From Rothia mucilaginosa ATCC 25296 (lineage in GTDB: Bacteria; Actinomycetota; Actinomycetes; Actinomycetales; Micrococcaceae), in the NCBI RefSeq assembly GCF_000175615.1, contig NZ_ACVO01000015.1, positions 372,001 through 436,000 of the forward strand: DNA of 64,000 bases, in the 5' to 3' direction. The notes under the pieces are model-generated. The model was given only the letters and a program-made list of their open reading frames with translations. It did not search any database and had not been told where the DNA came from. Shown piece by piece: positions 16,214 through 25,576 of this stretch; position 1 is the stretch's first letter, and every line of letters begins with the position of its first letter. A program made the translations under genes and the position numbers.

Positions 16214-16893
16214 CGCTTCACCGCCAGCTTACGGGATGACCAGGTGGTCAACGCACCAATGGGAACAACAATGATGACAAAGCCCATCGCAAACATGATG
16301 AAGATAGCAAGCACCATGTTCGCGTCGAACTCAATCATGGATTTCATCAGCCCGGAGGCCTCCGCCACCGACGCGACCGAGGCGACAGTGCTGTTCTTCG
16401 TCAACGCAATCAGAGTATTGCCGAGCGGGGTAATGGCGCCGCGTAGAGCCTGAGGGAAAATCACCAGGCGGGCGGTGCCGAAGAAACCCAGACCGATAGC
16501 GCGTGCCGCCTCAGCCTGACCCTTCGGCACGGTGTTCACACCCGAACGGATCGCCTCGCAGATAAACGCCGAATGGTAAATCGACAGGGCAATGACCGCG
16601 TACACGAAGAAGTTCGTGTCGAAATCGTGCGAGAAGGAGAGCTGGAACTGCGTCCACACACCCAAAATGGCGAAAGTCATCATGATGGTGAGCGGAGTAT
16701 TACGGACAGTATGCACATAGGCGGTGCCCACCCAGCGCAGGGACGGGACGGGGCTGATGCGCATGAGCGCCAGCACAGTACCGAGAACGAACGAGCCAAG
16801 AGCCGCCCAGAAGGTCAGCTGAATATTGGTCATGAAGGCGCCAACCACATCGTACTTGGACAGGAGGGTGCCGAGTTGGTCAAAGAATGACAT
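16210..16893 (-). CDS. gluC: Glutamate-type ABC transporter permease GluC
   Basis: A 227-residue HisM/GlnP-type permease, partner of GluD. It shows the helix RNTPLTIMMTFAIL and the EAA loop GQAEAARAIGLGFFGTARLVIFPQA. AGAGAGG lies 5' of the ATG. It is 20 bp after gluB and overlaps gluD by 4 bp. Length is normal for the family. Confidence 0.88.
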   Translation of the reverse strand: MSFFDQLGTLLSKYDVVGAFMTNIQLTFWAALGSFVLGTVLALMRISPVPSLRWVGTAYVHTVRNTPLTIMMTFAILGVWTQFQLSFSHDFDTNFFVYAVIALSIYHSAFICEAIRSGVNTVPKGQAEAARAIGLGFFGTARLVIFPQALRGAITPLGNTLIALTKNSTVASVASVAEASGLMKSMIEFDANMVLAIFIMFAMGFVIIVVPIGALTTWSSRKLAVKR

Positions 16894-16913
16894 TCGTGAA
16901 CCTCTCTAGAGAC

Positions 16914-17744
16914 CTAGGCGCAGGAGGTGCCCAGGTGCGGCGGGTTGGTTTCGGTGTTGTAGTGGTAGCCGGTGCCTTCGGTGTACTTGGTGATGAGCTT
17001 CTCCCAGGTACCGTCGGCAACCATCTCGTTGATGGCGTTGTTCACGGCTTCGCACTTGTCGGTGCCCTTGGGCAGACCCACGCCGTAGCGTTCGGTCGTG
17101 AAGGGGGAGCCGACCACTTTCAGCTTGCCCTTGTTCGCTTTGGTGGCTGCCAGACCGGCGAGGGTAATGTCGTCGGTGGTGACGGCGTCCACCACGCCGC
17201 CGTTGAGGGCGACCACGCAGTCGGAGTAGCTGTTCTGCTTGACCAGGTTCACGTTCTTGGCGAACTTGTCCTGCACCTTCTGGGCGCTGGTGGAGCCGGT
17301 GACGGAGCAGAGGTTCTTGCCGTTGAGGTCGTCCGGTCCCTTGATGTCGGTGTTGTCGGCACGCACGAGCAGGTCCTGACCAGCCGTGTAGTAGGGGCCG
17401 GCGAAGTCCACGGTCTTCTTGCGGCTTTCAGAGATGGAGTAGGTCGCAAAAATCATGTCTACCTGACCGGTGTTGAGCATGTTTTCGCGGTTAGCGGCGG
17501 GGGATTCGACGAACTCAATCTGCTCTTCGGAGTAGCCGAGCTTACCGGCGACGTAGCGTGCCACCTCCACGTCGAAACCGGTGTAGGTGTTGCCGTCCTG
17601 GTAACCGAGGCCGGGCTGGTCTACTTTGATGCCGATGCGGATCTTGTGGTCGCTGTCTGCACTGGAGCATCCGGCGAGGACGCCGGTCAGAGCGAGGGAT
17701 GCTGCTGCGGCGAGTGCCGCGAGCCTACGTGAATATTTTTGCAT
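16914..17744 (-). CDS. gluB: Glutamate-type ABC transporter binding lipoprotein GluB
   Basis: A 276-residue extracellular solute-binding lipoprotein. The signal peptide ends in the lipobox LAGC with the lipidated Cys at 26. The mature part is an SBP_bac_3 fold: IGIKVDQPGLGY, GFDVEVARYVAGKLG, VDMIFATYSISESRKKTVDFAGPYY and DAVTTDDITLAGL, the amino-acid-binding pattern with the conserved Arg and Asp contacting the ligand alpha-groups. It delivers the substrate to GluCD. AGAGGGA precedes the ATG; it starts 15 bp after gluA. Confidence 0.9.
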   Translation of the reverse strand: MQKYSRRLAALAAAASLALTGVLAGCSSADSDHKIRIGIKVDQPGLGYQDGNTYTGFDVEVARYVAGKLGYSEEQIEFVESPAANRENMLNTGQVDMIFATYSISESRKKTVDFAGPYYTAGQDLLVRADNTDIKGPDDLNGKNLCSVTGSTSAQKVQDKFAKNVNLVKQNSYSDCVVALNGGVVDAVTTDDITLAGLAATKANKGKLKVVGSPFTTERYGVGLPKGTDKCEAVNNAINEMVADGTWEKLITKYTEGTGYHYNTETNPPHLGTSCA

Positions 17745-17759
17745 GTTGGTCCCTCTGCT

Positions 17760-18524
17760 TTAGTGGTTGATGATCTTGGAGAGGAAGTCCTTGGCGCGCT
17801 CGCTCTTCGGGTTGGTGAAGAACTCGTCCGGGTGCGCCTCTTCGACGATCTCGCCGTCGGCAAGGAAGACGATGCGGTCTGCTGCCTTGCGGGCAAAACC
17901 CATCTCGTGGGTCACCACGATCATGGTCATGCCCTCCCTCGCGAGGGAGACCATAGTGTCGAGCACTTCGTTGACCATTTCGGGGTCGAGCGCGCTGGTG
18001 GGTTCGTCGAAGAGCATGACCTTGGGCTTCATCGCGAGTGCGCGGGCGATGGCGACGCGCTGCTGCTGACCGCCGGAAAGCTCTGCGGGCATCTTGTGTA
18101 CCTGTGAATCCACGCCGACCTTCGCGAGCAGGTTCATGGCTTCTGCTTCTGCCTCTGACTTGGACATTTTGCGGATTCGGCGGGGTCCAAGGGTTACGTT
18201 ATCGAGGATGTTCTTGTGCGCGAAGAGGTTGTAGGACTGGAAGACCATGCCGACTTCGGCGCGGAGCTTGGCGAGGGCGCGGCCTTCTTCGGGTAGTTCT
18301 TGTCCGTCAATGGTGATGGATCCGCTGGTGATAGTTTCGAGGCGGTTGATGGTTCGGCAGAGGGTGGATTTGCCGGAACCGGAGGGGCCGAGGAGGACGA
18401 CGACCTCACCTTTTCCCACGGAAAGATTGATGTTCTTCAGAACGTGGTTGGTGCCGTAGTACTTGTTGACGTTGGCGATTTCGATGAGGTTTTTTTGCGC
18501 TTCGGGAGCTGCCTGTGCGGACAT
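17760..18524 (-). CDS. gluA: Glutamate-type ABC transporter ATPase GluA
   Basis: A 254-residue ABC ATPase powering import by GluBCD. Walker [11 protein letters not shown]-loop VFQSYNLF, signature LSGGQQQR, Walker [13 protein letters not shown] and the switch His in VVTHEMGF are all present. The ATG at 18524 follows AAAGGG by 6 nt; an in-frame GTG at 18539 has no ribosome site. It is first in the operon. The upstream 300 bp are AT-rich and contain the inverted repeat ATTCAC/GTGAAT, so nitrogen- or carbon-responsive control is plausible but not shown. Confidence 0.92.
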   Translation of the reverse strand: MSAQAAPEAQKNLIEIANVNKYYGTNHVLKNINLSVGKGEVVVLLGPSGSGKSTLCRTINRLETITSGSITIDGQELPEEGRALAKLRAEVGMVFQSYNLFAHKNILDNVTLGPRRIRKMSKSEAEAEAMNLLAKVGVDSQVHKMPAELSGGQQQRVAIARALAMKPKVMLFDEPTSALDPEMVNEVLDTMVSLAREGMTMIVVTHEMGFARKAADRIVFLADGEIVEEAHPDEFFTNPKSERAKDFLSKIINH

Positions 18525-18539
18525 TTTGAACCCTTTCAC

Positions 18540-18824
18540 GTGAGGTGCGTCTATGATGCGGGTTGTCTGTATGCTGAGCTTTCAGCTTACGCCTCAGGCG
18601 GTTTCCTGTCTGCAAAATATTCACTTTACTGGGTAAGCAATGTGAATTTTTAAGCACGAATGCATAGTTATAGTATTTTTGACGTAAAAATATGGGTAAA
18701 AAACACCCCATCTTCACAAAAGGCTCTGACTAGGGAATATATTCTTCCCTTTCTCTACGCACTCACGAGGTGTCAAACGCCTTTGGGGAGGTAGTCACGA
18801 CTTGGTAAAAATTTCGAAAAAAGT
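18540..18824 (-). promoter_or_regulatory. AT-rich gluA upstream region
   Basis: This gap has no gene. It carries an inverted repeat ATTCAC-N17-GTGAAT (18619-18647) and, on the minus strand, closely spaced TACTAT/TATAAC boxes near 18660-18675 that could be the -10. A good -35 could not be fixed. Confidence 0.35.
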
Positions 18825-18868
18825 GCAAAAAAGTGCCCGATAGGTGAGATAAACACCTATCGGGCACT
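18825..18868 (-). terminator. galE terminator
   Basis: A perfect 15-bp stem (18832-18846 with 18854-18868, 7-nt loop). On the minus strand it is followed by T6, GCAC and another T6, so it ends galE. Confidence 0.92.
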
Positions 18869-18900
18869 CTTCAACACCCCTCACAAGGGGCTAAAACAGC

Positions 18901-19914
18901 TTAGGCTTCGTAACCGTTGGGGTTGTTCTTCTGCCAGTTCCAGTGGTCGCGAACCATGGTCTTAATGTCGCGGCTAGCGCTCCAGCCCAGATCCGCCAGA
19001 GCAGAGGAGGGATCAGCGTAAGAGACCGCAACGTCACCGGGGCGACGATCCACAATCTTGTACGGCAGCTCCTTACCGCACGCCTCCTCGAACGCGTGCA
19101 GAACCTGCAGAACCGAGTAGCCGTTACCGGTACCCAGGTTCCAGGTGTGCAGGCCGCCGTGCTCAGTAATGTAGTTCAGCGCCTTCAGGTGACCGTCAGC
19201 CAGGTCAACCACGTGGATGTAGTCGCGCACGCCGGTACCGTCAACGGTCGGGTAGTCGTTACCGAAGACGTTCAGGTGCTCGCGGCGACCCACAGCAACC
19301 TGCGCGATGAAGGGCACCAGGTTGTTCGGGATACCCGCCGGGTCCTCACCGATACGGCCGGACTCGTGCGCACCAACGGGGTTGAAGTAACGCAGCAGAG
19401 CAATGTTCCACTTGGGATCGGAAGCAGCCAGGTCAACCAGCATGTCCTCAATGTGCTCCTTGGTGCGGCCGTAGCAGGACTGCGCATCCATGTTCATCTT
19501 CTCGATCAGAGGCATGGACTCGGGCTCACCGTACACGGTAGCGGAGGAGGAGAACACGATGGAGTGGCAGTCAGCCTCGTCCATTGCGTACAGCAGGTTC
19601 AGGGTGCCAGCCACGTTGGTCTGGTAGTACCACAGCGGCTTCTCTGCGGACTCGCCCACAGCCTTCAGGCCCGCAAAGTGAATCACAGCGTCGGGGCGAA
19701 CCTGCTTGAAGAGAGCCTTCATACCTTCGAGGTCGAGCAGATCAACCTTGTGGAACTCGGGGGCGCGACCAGCGAGTTCAGCGACGCGCTTGAGGGACTC
19801 CTCGGAAGAGTTCGCGAGGTTATCCATGACGACGACGTCGTGGCCTGCCTTGAGCAGTTCAAGTACAGTGTGGGAGCCGATGTAGCCGGCGCCGCCGGTA
19901 ACGAGTACCTTCAT
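18901..19914 (-). CDS. galE: UDP-glucose 4-epimerase
   Basis: A 337-residue extended SDR enzyme interconverting UDP-glucose and UDP-galactose. It shows the NAD loop TGGAGYIGSH (6-15), HFAGLKAVGES, the catalytic SSSATVYG Ser/Thr and the YGRTK Tyr-Lys pair. RYFNPVGAHESG and YIHVVDLADGH are typical GalE blocks. The ATG at 19914 follows GAAAGGA. The gene is monocistronic with its own terminator. A TATATAAA box and an inverted repeat directly upstream suggest regulated transcription. It supplies precursors for galactose metabolism or cell-surface polysaccharide. Confidence 0.93.
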   Translation of the reverse strand: MKVLVTGGAGYIGSHTVLELLKAGHDVVVMDNLANSSEESLKRVAELAGRAPEFHKVDLLDLEGMKALFKQVRPDAVIHFAGLKAVGESAEKPLWYYQTNVAGTLNLLYAMDEADCHSIVFSSSATVYGEPESMPLIEKMNMDAQSCYGRTKEHIEDMLVDLAASDPKWNIALLRYFNPVGAHESGRIGEDPAGIPNNLVPFIAQVAVGRREHLNVFGNDYPTVDGTGVRDYIHVVDLADGHLKALNYITEHGGLHTWNLGTGNGYSVLQVLHAFEEACGKELPYKIVDRRPGDVAVSYADPSSALADLGWSASRDIKTMVRDHWNWQKNNPNGYEA

Positions 19915-19930
19915 GATGTCCTTTCGGGCT

Positions 19931-19958
19931 TTATATATCCGGAAAAAGTGCTCCGGAT
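19931..19958 (-). promoter_or_regulatory. galE promoter region with inverted repeat
   Basis: ATCCGGA-N8-TCCGGAT (19937-19958) directly abuts TATATAAAG on the minus strand, a strong -10 lying about 20 nt before the ATG. The repeat occupies the spacer position, as expected for an operator. Confidence 0.4.
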
Positions 19959-20071
19959 GGGGGACAAAAGCTGTTGAGCTGTATCTAATGGTACAGCCGT
20001 GCATGCGGTGTAAGTACTGTGGAACACTGTGCGCTTGTGCACTCTGATGTGAGCACGTGGGAGGCGTTATT

Positions 20072-20099
20072 GAGGTGTGTCGCCACTCGTCCCCACCTC
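20072..20099 (-). terminator. Weak hairpin after the DUF4253 gene
   Basis: GAGGTG/CACCTC is only 6 bp with a 16-nt loop and no T-run, so termination is doubtful. Confidence 0.25.
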
Positions 20100-20115
20100 G
20101 CTGTATAGCTTGCGT

Positions 20116-21000
20116 CTAATCCCACCAGAAATACCACTGGCGGCTCTGGTGAATAAACTCCGTCAGCTGCTCAAAATCCTCAAACACCTGGAACGGAAGA
20201 TCGGAACAGAATGCGAACTGTTCGACCGCCAGATTCTTCGCCTCCAGCGGGTCTGCCACGGGGCGTTCCACCAGAAACTCCAGACAATCAGCACCGTCAA
20301 GAGCCGCCGGGATGGCACCGTACTTTTCACGCCAATAGTGGGTGAACGCCAGCTGCATTTCAGCGTTCGGGCAGTCATTCCAGCCGCCAAAGGGCAGGTA
20401 CGCGGGAATATCGGCGGGGTCATCGGTCGGAATCTGTAGCAGGAGCATCTCGCCTTTCTTTTCTTCATCCAAAAGCTCGTAGCAGAGCAGGGCGGAAAGA
20501 GTCGGGGCGTCATCTTCGGGCTCCTCATCGGGCAGAAAATCGGAGCTCATAAACTCGTCAACAAGCTTGTTGAGGTTGAAGTCGTCCGGGTTGTCCTCGT
20601 GAGTCTCTTCGCCATCGTCGGCAACCCGGCGCAGCTGCTGGGCAATGACTGCGCTACCGTACTCTTCGGCGGAGGCGCCACCACGGGCGGTACGGTAACG
20701 CTGCAGGACAGCACGAGTGTAGGCGCTCACCTGCTCGGGGGTTAGAGTCTCAACATCGTCGATAATGTCGTGCTCAAGGGATACCGCAATGACCATGCTT
20801 TCAAGCACCGTATCGTTTAGGTTCAGGAAGAAGGGGACGAACCTCTCCGTGTGCCCCAGCTGAGCCAACTCATCGTAACGAGCCATGGCATCAGTAGCAG
20901 GAGCGCCCACCGCAATACGCTCGTGCGGGTAGGGGAAAAGGCGCGTAAAGTGCCGGTAGGTTTCGCTCATCGTCGACTCTGACTTAGTTGATTCAGGCAT
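20116..21000 (-). CDS. DUF4253 domain protein, function unknown
   Basis: A 294-residue acidic cytosolic protein. The C-terminal 95 residues have the DUF4253 pattern: PFGGWNDCPN, then HYWREKYGAIPAAL, then ADPLEAKNLAVEQFAFCSDL, ending SRQWYFWWD at the extreme C-terminus. The first 200 residues are helical and Asp/Glu-rich with no domain I recognise. The ATG at 21000 follows GAGGA at 6 nt. The gene stands alone between galE and dapD on the same strand. DUF4253 proteins are sometimes seen near polymorphic toxin or immunity loci, but nothing of that kind is present here. Confidence 0.8.
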   Translation of the reverse strand: MPESTKSESTMSETYRHFTRLFPYPHERIAVGAPATDAMARYDELAQLGHTERFVPFFLNLNDTVLESMVIAVSLEHDIIDDVETLTPEQVSAYTRAVLQRYRTARGGASAEEYGSAVIAQQLRRVADDGEETHEDNPDDFNLNKLVDEFMSSDFLPDEEPEDDAPTLSALLCYELLDEEKKGEMLLLQIPTDDPADIPAYLPFGGWNDCPNAEMQLAFTHYWREKYGAIPAALDGADCLEFLVERPVADPLEAKNLAVEQFAFCSDLPFQVFEDFEQLTEFIHQSRQWYFWWD

Positions 21001-21173
21001 CTGAGTTCCTCTCTGAACTGTACAAGTGGTCAGTCATGGCGGGTACGCTGTACCCGGTACTACCAGCCTAGCGAAAGCCCGAGCCGTACGCCCTGAAAAC
21101 GGTCATCGTAGCCGCCGCGGATTCGCGCCCAGCCTGTGAGAGCGGCAGACGAGGGAACACAGGGCACAGAAAA

Positions 21174-21204
21174 GGGGCCGGGATGCTTCACACATCCCGA
21201 CCCC
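21174..21204 (-). terminator. dapD terminator
   Basis: GGGG-CGGGATG pairs with CATCCCG-CCCC (one mismatch), and TTTT follows on the minus strand. Confidence 0.8.
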
Positions 21205-21265
21205 AAAAGTTCACGGGCCGACCCCCAACATTCGCAAGGGCAACCAACGCTAGTCCAGGTACAGA

Positions 21266-22222
21266 CTAGTTCAGGTGCAGTGCCTCGTTCAGCTCCACGG
21301 TGTTCTTCGCACGCGGCAGAACCTCAATCGCGCCGCTGATTGAATTGCGGCGGAACAGCAGATTCGACACGCCGGACAGCTCCGCAGCCTTCACCACGTG
21401 CGCCTCCTGACCGGGCAGCAGAACACTCACGCGCGAACCTGCGGTCACGTACAGGCCAGCCTCAACCACGCAGTCATCACCCAGGGCAATACCGATACCG
21501 GACTCCGCACCCAGCAGAGAACGCTCACCAATAGACACGCGCTGAGTGCCGCCGCCGGAGAGGGTACCCATCGTGGAGGCGCCGCCACCCACATCCGAGC
21601 CGTCGCCCACCACAACGCCCTGAGAAATACGGCCCTCAACCATGGAAGTGCCCAGGGTACCGGCGTTGAAGTTCACGAAGCCCTCGTGCATCACGGTCGT
21701 GCCGGACGCCAGGTGCGCACCCAGGCGCAGACGGTCACCGTCACCAATGCGCACGCCGGCGGGAACCACATAATCCACCAGGCGCGGGAACTTATCAATG
21801 TGGCTCACGCTCAGGTGGCCCAGCTTGCGCAGACCAATCGCCAGCTTCTGGAACTCGGCGGCAAGCACCGGGCCGTGGTTGGTCCACGCAACATTCGCCA
21901 GGGTGCCGAACAGGCCGTCCAGGTTCAGCTCGTTGGGGCGAACCAGAGTGTGGGAGAGCAGGTGCAGACGCAGGTACGCGTCGACCGCGTCTTCGGGTGC
22001 CTCATCCAGGTTGATGGATGCGGTACGCACCTCGGTGCGGGCGTTGCGCGCCGGGTGCTCGGCGGCCAGTTCCTCCAGCTCGTCCGCGATGGACAGGTCG
22101 GGGGTCTGGGTGAGGGAGGGAGCGGGGAACCATGCATCCAGGACGGTGCCGGCGTGCTCGCCAGAGATAACAACATTGACCAGTGCGACGCCGGAGGCGT
22201 AACGGGGAGTGTTTTCAGACAT
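21266..22222 (-). CDS. dapD: Tetrahydrodipicolinate N-succinyltransferase DapD
   Basis: A 318-residue actinobacterial-type DapD, transferring succinyl from succinyl-CoA to tetrahydrodipicolinate in lysine and DAP synthesis. An alpha/beta N-terminal domain is followed by a left-handed beta-helix with hexapeptide periodicity ([39 protein letters not shown]). The active site Glu lies in the SMVEGRIS block. The ATG at 22222 is chosen because TATAAT ends 7 nt upstream, implying a leaderless mRNA; longer in-frame starts (22231, 22252) overlap or precede that box. It is divergent from dapE across 110 bp, so two consecutive pathway steps share a control region. Confidence 0.92.
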   Translation of the reverse strand: MSENTPRYASGVALVNVVISGEHAGTVLDAWFPAPSLTQTPDLSIADELEELAAEHPARNARTEVRTASINLDEAPEDAVDAYLRLHLLSHTLVRPNELNLDGLFGTLANVAWTNHGPVLAAEFQKLAIGLRKLGHLSVSHIDKFPRLVDYVVPAGVRIGDGDRLRLGAHLASGTTVMHEGFVNFNAGTLGTSMVEGRISQGVVVGDGSDVGGGASTMGTLSGGGTQRVSIGERSLLGAESGIGIALGDDCVVEAGLYVTAGSRVSVLLPGQEAHVVKAAELSGVSNLLFRRNSISGAIEVLPRAKNTVELNEALHLN

Positions 22223-22235
22223 GCCTCCCATTATA
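22223..22235 (-). promoter_or_regulatory. Leaderless-type promoter of dapD
   Basis: A perfect TATAAT (22230-22235) is separated from the ATG by 7 nt (GGGAGGC on the minus strand). TTGAAT lies 19 nt further upstream. The GGGAGG is too close to the ATG to act as a normal ribosome site. Confidence 0.6.
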
Positions 22236-22320
22236 GTTTTGGGGCTTGGCACACATTCAAGACCGTCTCATATGCTCGATATGGGCGTTGTGGGCGCGGG
22301 TATGCGCGCGGGGGAACCTG

Positions 22321-22332
22321 TAAGGTGGAAGG
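22321..22332 (+). promoter_or_regulatory. Leaderless-type -10 box of dapE
   Basis: TAAGGT (22321-22326) ends 6 nt before the ATG at 22333; the intervening GGAAGG touches the start codon. Confidence 0.45.
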
Positions 22333-23511
22333 ATGAGCGTTTCCCCGAATATTTCTGAGTGTCACCCTGTACCGCAGCCGCCCCTGAACCTGGACGTGTC
22401 CATGCCCGAGCTGACCCGTGCCCTGCTGGATTACGAGTCGGTTTCTGGCAACGAACGAACGATTGCCGACGCCGTGCACACGGTACTGTCGTTCTGCCCG
22501 CACCTGCACCTGACCCGTGACGGGGACGCCGTTATCGCCCGCACCGAGTTCCCGCCGCTACCCGGCGCTGAGGGGGAACGCACCCGCATTATTCTTGCCG
22601 GTCACCTGGACACCGTGCCTCTGCCCACCGTTGAGGGCTCGCTGGGTACCGTGCCGTCCACGGTGCGTGAAGAGGACGGGCACAGCGTGCTATACGGCCG
22701 CGGCGCCACCGACATGAAGGGCGGCGTGGCGGTTCAGTTGAAGCTCGCTGCCGAACTGACCGCGCAGGACACCGACTACAACATGACCTACATCTTCTAC
22801 GACAACGAAGAGGTCGCGAGCGAACTTTCCGGCCTGGCGCGTCTGATTCGCAACCACGGTGAGCTCATCACTGACGCAGATTTCGGTGTGCTACTTGAAC
22901 CGACCAACGGCACCATTGAGGGCGGCTGCAACGGTACCATGCGTTTCTTCGTGCGCACCCGCGGCCTCGCCGCCCACTCGGGACGTGCATGGCGCGGTGA
23001 GAACGCGATTCACGCACTGGCACCGGCGTTGGCGGCGCTCGCCTCCTACGAGCCGAAGACTATCGCGGTGGAGGGCCTGGATTACCGTGAGGGCCTGAAC
23101 GCGGTGCAGATTTCTGGCGGCGTTGCCGGTAACGTGATTCCTGATGCGGCGGCAATGCACGTGAACTACCGGTTCGCCCCGGATAAGACCCTGGATGAGG
23201 CGGTCGCCCATGTGCGTGAGGTCTTCGCCGGATACGAGCTGGATTTTGTGGATCTTTCCCCGGCGGCACGCCCCGGACTGGACACCCCGCTGGCGGCTTC
23301 CCTGATTGAGGCGGTGGGGCAGGAGCCTCAGCCGAAGTACGGTTGGACGGACGTGGCGCGCCTGAGCGAGATCGGTATTCCCGCCGTGAACTTCGGCCCC
23401 GGTGACGCTCTGCTGGCTCACACCGATAACGAGCACGTGAGCTTTAGCCAGCTGACCCGCTGCCACGCGGATTTGCGTGCCTGGCTGCTCAGCGACCGTG
23501 ACGAGGACTAG
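22333..23511 (+). CDS. dapE: Succinyl-diaminopimelate desuccinylase DapE
   Basis: A 392-residue M20 family dizinc hydrolase releasing LL-diaminopimelate from its succinyl form. Metal motifs are LAGHLDTVP, GRGATDMKGG, YDNEEVA (catalytic Glu pair) and GPGDALLAHTDNEHV at the C-terminus. The internal dimerisation domain contains GLAAHSGRAWRGENAIH. It diverges from dapD, the enzyme two steps earlier. The last codons and stop (GACGAGGACTAGCCGC) are repeated directly after the gene as a 16-bp duplication, a harmless slippage scar. Confidence 0.92.
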   Translation: MSVSPNISECHPVPQPPLNLDVSMPELTRALLDYESVSGNERTIADAVHTVLSFCPHLHLTRDGDAVIARTEFPPLPGAEGERTRIILAGHLDTVPLPTVEGSLGTVPSTVREEDGHSVLYGRGATDMKGGVAVQLKLAAELTAQDTDYNMTYIFYDNEEVASELSGLARLIRNHGELITDADFGVLLEPTNGTIEGGCNGTMRFFVRTRGLAAHSGRAWRGENAIHALAPALAALASYEPKTIAVEGLDYREGLNAVQISGGVAGNVIPDAAAMHVNYRFAPDKTLDEAVAHVREVFAGYELDFVDLSPAARPGLDTPLAASLIEAVGQEPQPKYGWTDVARLSEIGIPAVNFGPGDALLAHTDNEHVSFSQLTRCHADLRAWLLSDRDED

Positions 23512-23631
23512 CCGCGACGAGGACTAGCCGCGACGCTAACTCTGTTGCTGCTGATTCTGCCGGTGCTGGCGCTACTATTTGAATTTAGGTGACCGTCAGG
23601 GGTTGACGGTCCTGCATGATATGAGATTGAC

Positions 23632-24033
23632 ATGAACTTTCTTCTGATTCTGCTTGCCCTGCTGATTTCGGGCATCGCGGTGCTCTCCGTTGTGGCGCTC
23701 TCCAATGAGCGTGCCGTGCCCGGTGCCGCGTTCTTCAGCGGTGTGGGCCGTGACGGTCTGGGCACCTTCGACCGTGTCGAGGATTTCGGCTTTATCGCTC
23801 CTCTCGTCGGTGCACCCGAAGATGACAAAGTACTCGAGAACGCACCCGCCGCTGAGTCTGCTGCTTCGACCGCAGAATCTGCTGATGCTAACGCGGTTGC
23901 CGCTGAGCCGGTTCGCCGCGGTGCGGTTCCCCTGTCTGATGATGCGGAGAGCACCTTGAGCGCGCATGACTTTGTGGAGAAGCGAAAGAACCCGCAGGCT
24001 GAGGGTGCGCTTTCGGTGGCTGAGGGGAGCTAG
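23632..24033 (+). CDS. Small membrane-anchored protein, function unknown
   Basis: A 133-residue protein with one N-terminal helix (NFLLILLALLISGIAVLSVV) followed by a hydrophilic, Ala/Glu-rich and probably disordered tail. No known domain. It could be a membrane anchor or an uncleaved signal protein. No convincing ribosome site is seen; the ATG follows GAGATTGAC. Its TAG overlaps the GTG of the next gene by one base, so it is cotranslated with the PIG-V-like glycosyltransferase and may assist it. Confidence 0.65.
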   Translation: MNFLLILLALLISGIAVLSVVALSNERAVPGAAFFSGVGRDGLGTFDRVEDFGFIAPLVGAPEDDKVLENAPAAESAASTAESADANAVAAEPVRRGAVPLSDDAESTLSAHDFVEKRKNPQAEGALSVAEGS

Positions 24034-25406
24034 TGCCGGTGAGTGTTCCTTCTCAGCACACTAGTCCTGTTCCGCCTGCCCGCGCTGACTCTGCCGCTGA
24101 CTCTGCCCCTCGCACCGCCTCCACGAAGGAGCAGGGCGAGTCCTTTGATGAGTTGCTGACCTGGGCGTACACCGCCGCCGGTGAGCGCCTGCACCGGGTG
24201 GGGGAGCGTCTGCGTGCCCTGCCCGCGTGGCTGTCGGTACTGCTGATTTACGGTCTGTCCCGCGTGTGGGGCTTCATCGTGTTTGCTGTGGTTGGCCAGC
24301 AGCAGCTGCGCAGCCCGTGGGGTCAGCATCTGGATTATTTGTCGTTCATTAGCATCTGGGATGCCGGCTGGTATGAGCAGATCGCGGTACAGGGCTACCC
24401 GAGTGAGCTGCCGGTGAATGCGGCGGGTGTGGTTCAGCAGAATCAGTGGGCTTTTTATCCGATTTTCCCGCAGCTTTCCGGCGCTATTAGCCATGCAACG
24501 GGCATCGGGTACTACCCGGTGGCGGCGACGGTTGCTCTGCTAGCCGGTTTTGCGGCGGCGTGGGTGATTTACCTGCTGTTTGAGGCGTCGTTGAAGGCGA
24601 CCGGTTTCACAAGTGAGGAGTCGCCTTCTGCCCTGTCCATGTGGGCTGTGGCGTTGGTGTCGTTCTTGCCGGTGGCGCCGGTGCTTCAGGTTCCGTATGC
24701 GGAGTCGCTGAACCTGGTGTTCCTTGCCGGCGCGCTGCTGTGCCTGGTTCAGGGACGCTACGGCCTGCTGGTTCCTGTGGCGGCGTTGGCGTGCCTGTCC
24801 CGCCCGGTGGGTGTGCCCCTGGGTGCGGCAGCCGGCCTGTGGTGGTTTGCATGCTGGGTGCGTTCGAGCCGCCAGTCGGGTATGGGCACGGCGTTTGTGC
24901 GTCATCTGGGGCAGCTGGTGAGCGCCTTGGTGGTGTGTGCGTGTGCGCTGGTGTGGCCTGCGATTGCGTGGTGGGCTACGGGCCGTGTGGATGCGTACAC
25001 TGCCACGGAGACGGCGTGGCGCGGTACCCATTTGGCGCCGATTCAGCCGTGGCTTTCGCAGGGGTACCTGTACTTTGGGTATGTGGCTCCGGTGCTGTTG
25101 ACTCTGCTGATTTTGGGTTTTATTGCTCTGTGTTTGAGCCCTCTGGCGCGTAGGGTTTTGGCGGCTCCGTTGAACCTGTGGTGCCTGAGCTATTTTGCGT
25201 ATTTGATTCTGTTTTTGAATCCGCAGTCGTCGACGTTCCGCCTGTTGTTGCCATTGTTCCCGCTGGTGATTGTGGTGGCGGCGGCGAGCCGTTCGCGGGC
25301 GTATCGTTGGGCGTTGTTGGTGGCGGGTGCGTGTGCGCAGTGGGGCTGGGTTGGCTGGCTGTGGCATTGGAAGCAGCTCCCCGGCGGTGGAGATTATCCA
25401 CCGTAA
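24033..25406 (+). CDS. PIG-V-like membrane mannosyltransferase
   Basis: A 457-residue polytopic membrane protein with about 10 hydrophobic helices. ISIWDAGWYEQIAVQGYP near the first loop and QNQWAFYPIFPQL match the GT-C fold PIG-V family, whose catalytic Asp lies in the DAGWY motif. Such enzymes use polyprenyl-phosphate mannose. The acceptor here is unknown; a lipoglycan or surface protein is plausible. The first 60 residues are a Ser/Ala-rich cytosolic tail. The start is GTG, coupled to the preceding gene. The last residues (PGGGDYPP) are encoded inside the first unit of a 122-bp tandem repeat. Confidence 0.75.
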   Translation: MPVSVPSQHTSPVPPARADSAADSAPRTASTKEQGESFDELLTWAYTAAGERLHRVGERLRALPAWLSVLLIYGLSRVWGFIVFAVVGQQQLRSPWGQHLDYLSFISIWDAGWYEQIAVQGYPSELPVNAAGVVQQNQWAFYPIFPQLSGAISHATGIGYYPVAATVALLAGFAAAWVIYLLFEASLKATGFTSEESPSALSMWAVALVSFLPVAPVLQVPYAESLNLVFLAGALLCLVQGRYGLLVPVAALACLSRPVGVPLGAAAGLWWFACWVRSSRQSGMGTAFVRHLGQLVSALVVCACALVWPAIAWWATGRVDAYTATETAWRGTHLAPIQPWLSQGYLYFGYVAPVLLTLLILGFIALCLSPLARRVLAAPLNLWCLSYFAYLILFLNPQSSTFRLLLPLFPLVIVVAAASRSRAYRWALLVAGACAQWGWVGWLWHWKQLPGGGDYPP

Positions 25407-25425
25407 ACCGAATACCGTGGCTGGA

Positions 25426-25454
25426 GACCGCCGGTGCGCTGCCGGCGGTCTTTT
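25426..25454 (+). terminator. Terminator, tandem unit 1
   Basis: GACCGCCGG (25426-25434) pairs with CCGGCGGTC (25442-25450), followed by TTTT. Confidence 0.85.
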
Positions 25455-25547
25455 GCGTTCGGGAGGCGGGCGTGCCTGCGGTTGGAGCCGCAGCGTTTTA
25501 ACCCGGCGGTGGAGATTATCCACCGTAAACCGAATACCGTGGCTGGA

Positions 25548-25576
25548 GACCGCCGGTGTGCTGCCGGCGGTCTTTT
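25548..25576 (+). terminator. Terminator, tandem unit 2
   Basis: This repeats the same hairpin 122 bp downstream with one loop change, giving two stacked terminators after the glycosyltransferase gene. Confidence 0.85.

Noticed and set aside
18660..18680. AmtR-type nitrogen box before gluA
   Set aside because: CTAT motifs are direct repeats two bases apart, not the inverted CTAT-N6-ATAG arrangement.
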